Below, piece by piece: positions 59,271-64,000 of a stretch of 64,000 nucleotides of DNA. A model generated the notes under the pieces. The model saw only the letters and a list, made by a program, of their open reading frames with translations. It did no database searches and was not told the DNA's origin. Origin of the DNA: Pseudomonas psychrophila HA-4 (lineage in GTDB: Bacteria; Pseudomonadota; Gammaproteobacteria; Pseudomonadales; Pseudomonadaceae); assembly GCF_000282975.1 (NCBI RefSeq), contig NZ_ALJC01000107.1, positions 62,001 to 126,000 of the forward strand, written 5' to 3'. The position numbers and the translations under genes were made by a program. Numbering within the stretch: the stretch's first letter is position 1; each line of letters opens with the position of its first letter.

Positions 59271-59972
59271 TTAGCCGCCTAGGTAAGCGTCACGCACTTT
59301 TGGATCGCTGAGCAATTGCTCGCCAGTGCCCTCCATCACGACTCGGCCGTTTTCCAGTACGTAGGCGCGGTCAGCAATTTTAAGCGCCTGGTTGGCGTTT
59401 TGTTCCACCAAAAACACCGTCACCCCTTCATCGCGCAGTTGTTCGATGATGTCGAAAATCTGCTGAATGATGATCGGTGCCAAGCCCAAGGAGGGTTCGT
59501 CGAGCAATAACAACTTAGGCTTGCTCATCAGCGCCCGACCAATGGCGAGCATTTGTTGCTCACCACCGGACATGGTGCCGCCACGTTGATTGAAGCGTTC
59601 CTTCAGGCGCGGGAAAAGGTGCAGCACCTTGTCCATTTGCACTTGGTAGTCGTGCTTCTCGGTAAAGAATCCACCCATGGAGAGGTTCTCTTCCACGGTC
59701 AGACGGGCAAATATCCGACGGCCCTCAGGCACCACCGCGATGCTCTTGCGCATGATCTGCGCCGAGCTCAAACCCACCAGTTCTTCGCCCATGTAGCGAA
59801 TACTGCCGCTTTGGGCTTGTGGCGAGCCACACAGGGTCATCATCAAGGTCGACTTGCCAGCACCGTTAGCGCCGATCAAGGTCACGATTTCACCTTGGCG
59901 CACTTCGACGTTGACGCTGTGCAGCGCCTGGATCTTGCCGTAGAAGGTCGAGACGTTTTCAAATTGCAGCAT
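59271..59972 (-). CDS. livF: Branched-chain amino acid importer ATPase LivF/BraG
   Basis: ATPase (233 aa) of the high-affinity Leu/Ile/Val importer. Walker A GANGAGKST near 36, signature MSGGEQQML, Walker B LLLLDEPSLGLAP and switch VFLVEQNANQAL match LivF (BraG in P. aeruginosa). Last gene of livHMGF; its ATG directly follows the livG stop with no gap (TAAATG). It forms a heterodimer with LivG. Confidence 0.95.
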   Translation of the reverse strand: MLQFENVSTFYGKIQALHSVNVEVRQGEIVTLIGANGAGKSTLMMTLCGSPQAQSGSIRYMGEELVGLSSAQIMRKSIAVVPEGRRIFARLTVEENLSMGGFFTEKHDYQVQMDKVLHLFPRLKERFNQRGGTMSGGEQQMLAIGRALMSKPKLLLLDEPSLGLAPIIIQQIFDIIEQLRDEGVTVFLVEQNANQALKIADRAYVLENGRVVMEGTGEQLLSDPKVRDAYLGG

Positions 59973-60740
59973 TTACGCTTCCCCCAAATAGGCTTTGATC
60001 ACTTCAGGGTTGTCGCGGATTTGCTCCGGGGTCCCGTCGGCCAAAGGTGTGCCCTGATTGATCACCACGATATGGTCGGAAATGCTCATGACCAGTTTCA
60101 TGTCGTGCTCAATCAACAACACCGTGGCGTTGTGCTCGTTGCGCAAAACGCTGATCAGCGCCTTGAGGTCTTCGGTTTCCTTGGGATTCAGACCGGCTGC
60201 CGGTTCGTCGAGCATGAGGATGCGCGGGCGCGTCATCATGCAGCGGGCGATTTCTAGGCGGCGTTGCTGCCCGTAGGCCAAGGTACCCGCGGGTCGGTTG
60301 GCGAACTCGGTCAGGTTGACTTTGTCCAGCCAATACGCGGCGTATTCCATGGCATCACGTTCGCTTTTGCGGAACGCCGGGGTCTTGAACAAACCCGCCA
60401 AAAAGTTGGTGTTGAGGTGACGATGCTGAGCAATTAGCAGGTTCTCAACGGCCGTCATGTCCTTGAACAAACGCACGTTCTGGAAGGTACGAACCACGCC
60501 TTTACGGGCGATTTCATGCCCAGCCAACCCTTGAATGGCCTCGCCATCCAGCAGGATGGTGCCTGCTGTTGGTTTGTAGAAGCCAGTCAGGCAGTTGAAC
60601 ACGGTCGTTTTACCGGCGCCGTTAGGGCCGATCATCGACACAACTTGTTTTTCCTTGACGGTGAGGCCCACGCCGTTCACCGCCAACAAGCCGCCAAAGC
60701 GCATGCTCAGGCCGCTGACTTTCAATATCTCGCGGCTCAT
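59973..60740 (-). CDS. livG: Branched-chain amino acid importer ATPase LivG/BraF
   Basis: ATPase (255 aa). Walker A GPNGAGKTT, signature LAYGQQRRLEIARCM, Walker B LMLDEPAAGLNP and LLIEHDMKLVM are intact. The alanine-rich LAYGQQRR signature is the LivG form. Overlaps livM by 4 bases. Confidence 0.95.
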   Translation of the reverse strand: MSREILKVSGLSMRFGGLLAVNGVGLTVKEKQVVSMIGPNGAGKTTVFNCLTGFYKPTAGTILLDGEAIQGLAGHEIARKGVVRTFQNVRLFKDMTAVENLLIAQHRHLNTNFLAGLFKTPAFRKSERDAMEYAAYWLDKVNLTEFANRPAGTLAYGQQRRLEIARCMMTRPRILMLDEPAAGLNPKETEDLKALISVLRNEHNATVLLIEHDMKLVMSISDHIVVINQGTPLADGTPEQIRDNPEVIKAYLGEA

Positions 60741-61993
60741 TTTCGCAGCTCCAAGTGAGGACGTTGCATTGGCAGCAGACCTTGCGGACGCCAGATCATC
60801 ATCAGCACCATCATGGCGCCGAACAGCAACATCCGGTACTCACTGAACTCACGCATCATTTCTGGGAGCAGGATCATGACGATAGCGGCGAGGATCACGC
60901 CCAGTTGCGAGCCCATGCCGCCCAGTACCACGATCGCCAGGATGATTGCCGACTCAATAAACGTGAAGGACTCAGGCGTCACCAAGCCTTGGCGCGCGGC
61001 GAAGAAGCTGCCCGCAAAACCGGCGAACGTAGCACCCAAGGTAAAGGCCGACAGTTTGATGATGGTCGGATTCAAGCCCAGTGCGCGGCAGGCGATTTCG
61101 TCTTCACGCAAGGCTTCCCAGGCACGGCCAATCGGCATGCGCAGCAGGCGGTTGATCACGAACAGCACGATCAGCACCAGAACCAGCGCGATCAGGTACA
61201 AGAAAATCACCTTGTTGATCGAGTTGTATTCGAGGCCGAAGTATTCGTGAAAGGTTTGCATGCCTTCTGCGGCGGTTCGGTCAAAGCTGAGGCCGAACAG
61301 CGTCGGTTTGGGAATGTTGCTGATACCGTTGGGGCCGCCGGTGATGTCCGTGAGGTTACGCAGGAACAAGCGGATGATTTCACCAAAGCCCAACGTCACG
61401 ATGGCCAGGTAGTCCCCGCGCAAACGCAGCACCGGGAACCCCAGCAAGAAGCCAAACGTGGCGGCCATGAGGCCGGCAATCGGCAAGCACACCCAGAAGC
61501 TAAAGCCAAAGTAGTGCGAGAGCATGGCGTAGGTGTAGGCACCTACCGCGTAGAACCCGACGTAACCCAAGTCCAGTAGCCCGGCCAGACCTACCACAAT
61601 GTTCAGGCCAAGGCCCAGCATCACGTAGATCAGGATCAAGGTCGCGATGTCGACCGCACCGCGCGAGCCATAGAAAGGCCACACCAGAGCAACGACCACC
61701 AGACCCAGAATGATCCAGCGCTGAGTGCTGGGCAGGGTCAGGAAGTTACTGGCCTTTGCAGGCACTTTTGGCATGTTGGGGGAGGCTTTCCAGGCTGCGC
61801 TCAATTGATCACTGAACAATACGCGCACGAACATCAGCACTGAGCAGATCGCAATGATAGCCAGTGTGAGCGGGCTGGAATTATGAACTTCGAGGCCGAT
61901 GCCGACGATCGACAGTTTTAAGCCGAGGACTGGGTAAGCAACCGCCCAGACCAAGAGGGCGCTGAACAGCGCTGATTTAAGATGCCGAGTCAT
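60737..61993 (-). CDS. livM: Branched-chain amino acid importer permease LivM/BraE
   Basis: Inner membrane permease (418 aa), longer than LivH because of an N-terminal extension of about 100 residues with three hydrophobic stretches (as in E. coli LivM, 425). The core has GLAGLLDLGYVGFYAVGAYTYA and the EAA-type region REDEIACRALGLNPTIIKLSAFTLGA. Its ATG overlaps the livH stop by 4 bases. Confidence 0.95.
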   Translation of the reverse strand: MTRHLKSALFSALLVWAVAYPVLGLKLSIVGIGLEVHNSSPLTLAIIAICSVLMFVRVLFSDQLSAAWKASPNMPKVPAKASNFLTLPSTQRWIILGLVVVALVWPFYGSRGAVDIATLILIYVMLGLGLNIVVGLAGLLDLGYVGFYAVGAYTYAMLSHYFGFSFWVCLPIAGLMAATFGFLLGFPVLRLRGDYLAIVTLGFGEIIRLFLRNLTDITGGPNGISNIPKPTLFGLSFDRTAAEGMQTFHEYFGLEYNSINKVIFLYLIALVLVLIVLFVINRLLRMPIGRAWEALREDEIACRALGLNPTIIKLSAFTLGATFAGFAGSFFAARQGLVTPESFTFIESAIILAIVVLGGMGSQLGVILAAIVMILLPEMMREFSEYRMLLFGAMMVLMMIWRPQGLLPMQRPHLELRK

Positions 61994-62913
61994 ACTTTTT
62001 CAACCTCTGGACGGCCCAAGATGCCGGATGGGCGGAACAGCAGCACCAACACCAGCAAGCCAAACGCCACAACGTCTTTGTACTGGTCACCAAAAATGTC
62101 ACCGCCAAAGGCTTCCGCGACACCGAGCACCAAGCCGCCGAGCATCGCGCCCGGGATGCTGCCGATACCGCCCAATACTGCTGCGGTGAACGCTTTGAGG
62201 CCGACCATAAATCCGGCGTTAGGGTTGATCACACCGTATTGCATGCTAATCAACACCGCCGCAACGGCAGCCAGTGCTGCGCCGATCACGAATGTCAACG
62301 CGATAACGTTGTTGGTGTTAATGCCCAGCAGGTTGGCCATCTTCATGTCTTCAGCACAGGCGCGGCAGGCGCGGCCCATACGTGAGCGAGAGATGAACAG
62401 GGTGAGGCCCCACATGGCCAGTACTGTGACCACGAAGACCACAATTTGCATGTAGGAAACGATGACTTCCTGAGCACCTCCTGGACCGAAGGAGAAGCCA
62501 CCAGGGATCAGGTTGGGGATCGATTTGTCTTTTGAATCTTGGGACATCAGTACAAGGTTTTGCAGGAAGAGCGACATACCAATGGCCGAAATCAGCGGGA
62601 TCAGGCGATTGCTGCCACGCAGTGGACGGTAGGCAACCCGTTCAATGCTATAGCCGTAGGCGCTGGTCACGACGATGCTGGCGATAAAGGCTGCGGTCAT
62701 CAACAGCGGCACGCTGTCCAGACCCATCATGGTCAGTCCGGCAATGGCGATAAACGCAATGTAGGAACCAATCATGTACACCTCGCCGTGGGCGAAGTTG
62801 ATCATTCCAATAATGCCGTAAACCATCGTATAGCCGATGGCGATCAGGGCATAGGTGCTGCCAACGTTGAGGCCGTTAACCAGCATTTGGAAGAAGTGAT
62901 AGATATCAGGCAT
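61990..62913 (-). CDS. livH: Branched-chain amino acid importer permease LivH/BraD
   Basis: Inner membrane permease (307 aa) with about eight TM segments. FQMLVNGLNVGSTYALIAIGYTMVYGIIGMINFAHGEVYMIG is the family start, and ACAEDMKMANLLGINTNNVIALTFVIGA is the ATPase contact region. It is the first gene after the terminator that follows livK, as in the braC-braDEFG arrangement. Confidence 0.95.
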   Translation of the reverse strand: MPDIYHFFQMLVNGLNVGSTYALIAIGYTMVYGIIGMINFAHGEVYMIGSYIAFIAIAGLTMMGLDSVPLLMTAAFIASIVVTSAYGYSIERVAYRPLRGSNRLIPLISAIGMSLFLQNLVLMSQDSKDKSIPNLIPGGFSFGPGGAQEVIVSYMQIVVFVVTVLAMWGLTLFISRSRMGRACRACAEDMKMANLLGINTNNVIALTFVIGAALAAVAAVLISMQYGVINPNAGFMVGLKAFTAAVLGGIGSIPGAMLGGLVLGVAEAFGGDIFGDQYKDVVAFGLLVLVLLFRPSGILGRPEVEKV

Positions 62914-63108
62914 TACTAAGCTCCTAAAAACCTGAGACGCATTTCACTGGTGGAGTCATTTTCCGGCTTGGGCAATGCGGATTTACACCCGCTTGGGCAC
63001 AAGTCTTTAGCCAGCGAACCGCTGGTGACGGTTTTAAAGATTTTCAGGTGGGGAGACTCTCGGATCACGAAAGCGCGGCCCATATTCTGTGGGCCTAAGG
63101 CCCGTAAA

Positions 63109-63140
63109 ACAAAGCCCACCGCTTACGCAGTGGGCTTTGT
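63109..63140 (-). terminator. Terminator/attenuator between livK and livH
   Basis: ACAAAGCCCAC (63109-63119) and GTGGGCTTTGT (63130-63140) form a perfect 11-bp stem; the gap of about 250 bases to livH contains no gene. It probably lets livK exceed the permease genes in expression. A second weaker palindrome GGGCC-TAA-GGCCC is at 63091. Confidence 0.8.
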
Positions 63141-63161
63141 TGTCAGATCAAGAACCGACCC

Positions 63162-64000
63162 TTATTGAGGGCTTACTTCTGTTTTAGGCTGGCCGAAGTG
63201 CCATTCGTAGACCACGAATTTGAAGTCCTTCAGGTCGCCTTTGGCGTCGTAGCTCAGGTCACCCGTCGGGGTTTTGAACGTACCGGCATGGATAGCTTCG
63301 GCGACTTTGGTTGGGTCTTCGCTTTTGGCAGCCTCGATGCCTTTAGCAATCAACTGAACAGCGGAGTAAGCCGGGAACACGAACGGGCCGCTTGGGTCTT
63401 GTTTATCGGCTTTGATTGCGTCAGCAATGGCTTTGTTGGCCGGGTCGGTGTCAAAGGACTTCGGCAGGGTTACCAGCAGACCTTCAGAGGCGCCTTGGGC
63501 AATTTGCGAGATGGAGTCGTTGCCCACGCCTTCAGGGCCCATGAACTTGGCGTTCAGGCCTTTTTCTTTGGCTTGACGCAGGATCAGGCCCAGCTCTGGG
63601 TGGTAACCGCCGTAGTAAACGAAATCGACGTTGGCTTGTTTGAGCTTGCCAATAATAGAAGCGAAGTCTTTGTCGCCAGCATTGATGCCTTCAAAAACAG
63701 CGACTTTAACGCCGTCTTTTTCCAGGGTCTGTTTAACCGCAGTGGCAATGCCTTCGCCGTATTGCTGTTTGTCGTGCAGTACAGCAACGACTTTCGGCTT
63801 AACGAATTTGGCAATGTAGTTACCCGCTGCCGGGCCTTGGGCGCTGTCCAGGCCAATGGTGCGGAAGATCAGCTTGTAACCACGCGACGTGATCTCCGGG
63901 CTGGTGGCCGCCGGAGTAATCATGATGATGCCTTCGTCTTCGTAGATATCCGAAGCCGGCTGAGTGGAGCTGGAGCACAGGTGACCTACAACAAATTTGA
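63162..64000 (-). CDS. livK: Branched-chain amino acid-binding protein LivK/BraC (N-terminus cut by window edge)
   Basis: Periplasmic solute-binding protein, family 5; about 278 C-terminal residues are present, and the gene reads open to 64000. Visible parts: [23 protein letters not shown] with the Leu-binding Ser/Thr cluster and the Cys of the N-domain, [18 protein letters not shown], and [22 protein letters not shown]. This is the ligand-contact pattern of LIVBP/BraC. The signal peptide and about 90 residues lie outside. It feeds LivHMGF. Confidence 0.95.
   Translation of the reverse strand, partial: [278 protein letters not shown]

Overview
The window is chromosomal DNA of a Pseudomonas, most likely of the P. 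fluorescens lineage. This rests on the aau/aat glutamate-aspartate locus with a sigma-54 promoter, the glpFKRD block, the order argF-grxD-bfrB-bfd-ahpC-rnt-pyrC-motY-argG, the quiP-to-livK stretch, and many REP-type palindromes between genes. Gene order broadly follows several P. aeruginosa segments as I remember them (no database was consulted). No rRNA, tRNA, IS, prophage or CRISPR was recognised. Both window edges cut genes: aauR on the left and livK/braC on the right.

Layout. 1-6640: acidic amino acid sensing and uptake (AauR/AauS two-component system, AatJQMP importer), with a sigma-54 promoter and two AauR-type boxes upstream of aatJ. 6722-12054: glycerol catabolism (glpF, glpK, glpR, glpD), with sites resembling the enterobacterial GlpR operator before glpD and glpF. 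12287-21730: housekeeping genes for Cys-tRNA(Pro) editing, arginine and pyrimidine synthesis, iron storage and release, peroxide defence, RNA maturation and the flagellar protein MotY. 21780-23621: an AT-rich accessory patch with one two-TM protein of unknown function and about 1 kb without genes. 23622-31422: a NarL-type response regulator, nth, an unaccompanied rnfB, metG, mrp/apbC, a cold-shock gene and dcd.

31472-35650 is a basic/polar amino acid importer operon that also encodes an AotO-type zinc hydrolase. 35976-38438 is the AHL acylase quiP. 38635-42997 holds a GST, a four-gene operon with two SEC-C proteins and a WHy/LEA lipoprotein, and a small membrane protein overlapping a collagen-like exported protein. 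43096-52967 has dinG, a secreted clan GH-A glycoside hydrolase, two tandem 381-residue beta-lactamase-fold hydrolases (one with Cys in place of the catalytic Ser), an OmpA-like lipoprotein, pdxH and a glycine-zipper lipoprotein. 53067-64000 has a PAP2-like membrane protein, nhaA, a large flavoprotein, a lipoprotein, an SDR/LysR divergent pair and the livKHMGF (bra) branched-chain amino acid importer.

Most of the window is conserved core genome. I found no clear new multi-gene system. The best leads are the Cys-for-Ser hydrolase paralogue, the AT-rich patch at 21.8-23.6 kb, the SEC-C operon, the collagen-like protein, and the well-resolved regulatory sites of the aat and glp loci.
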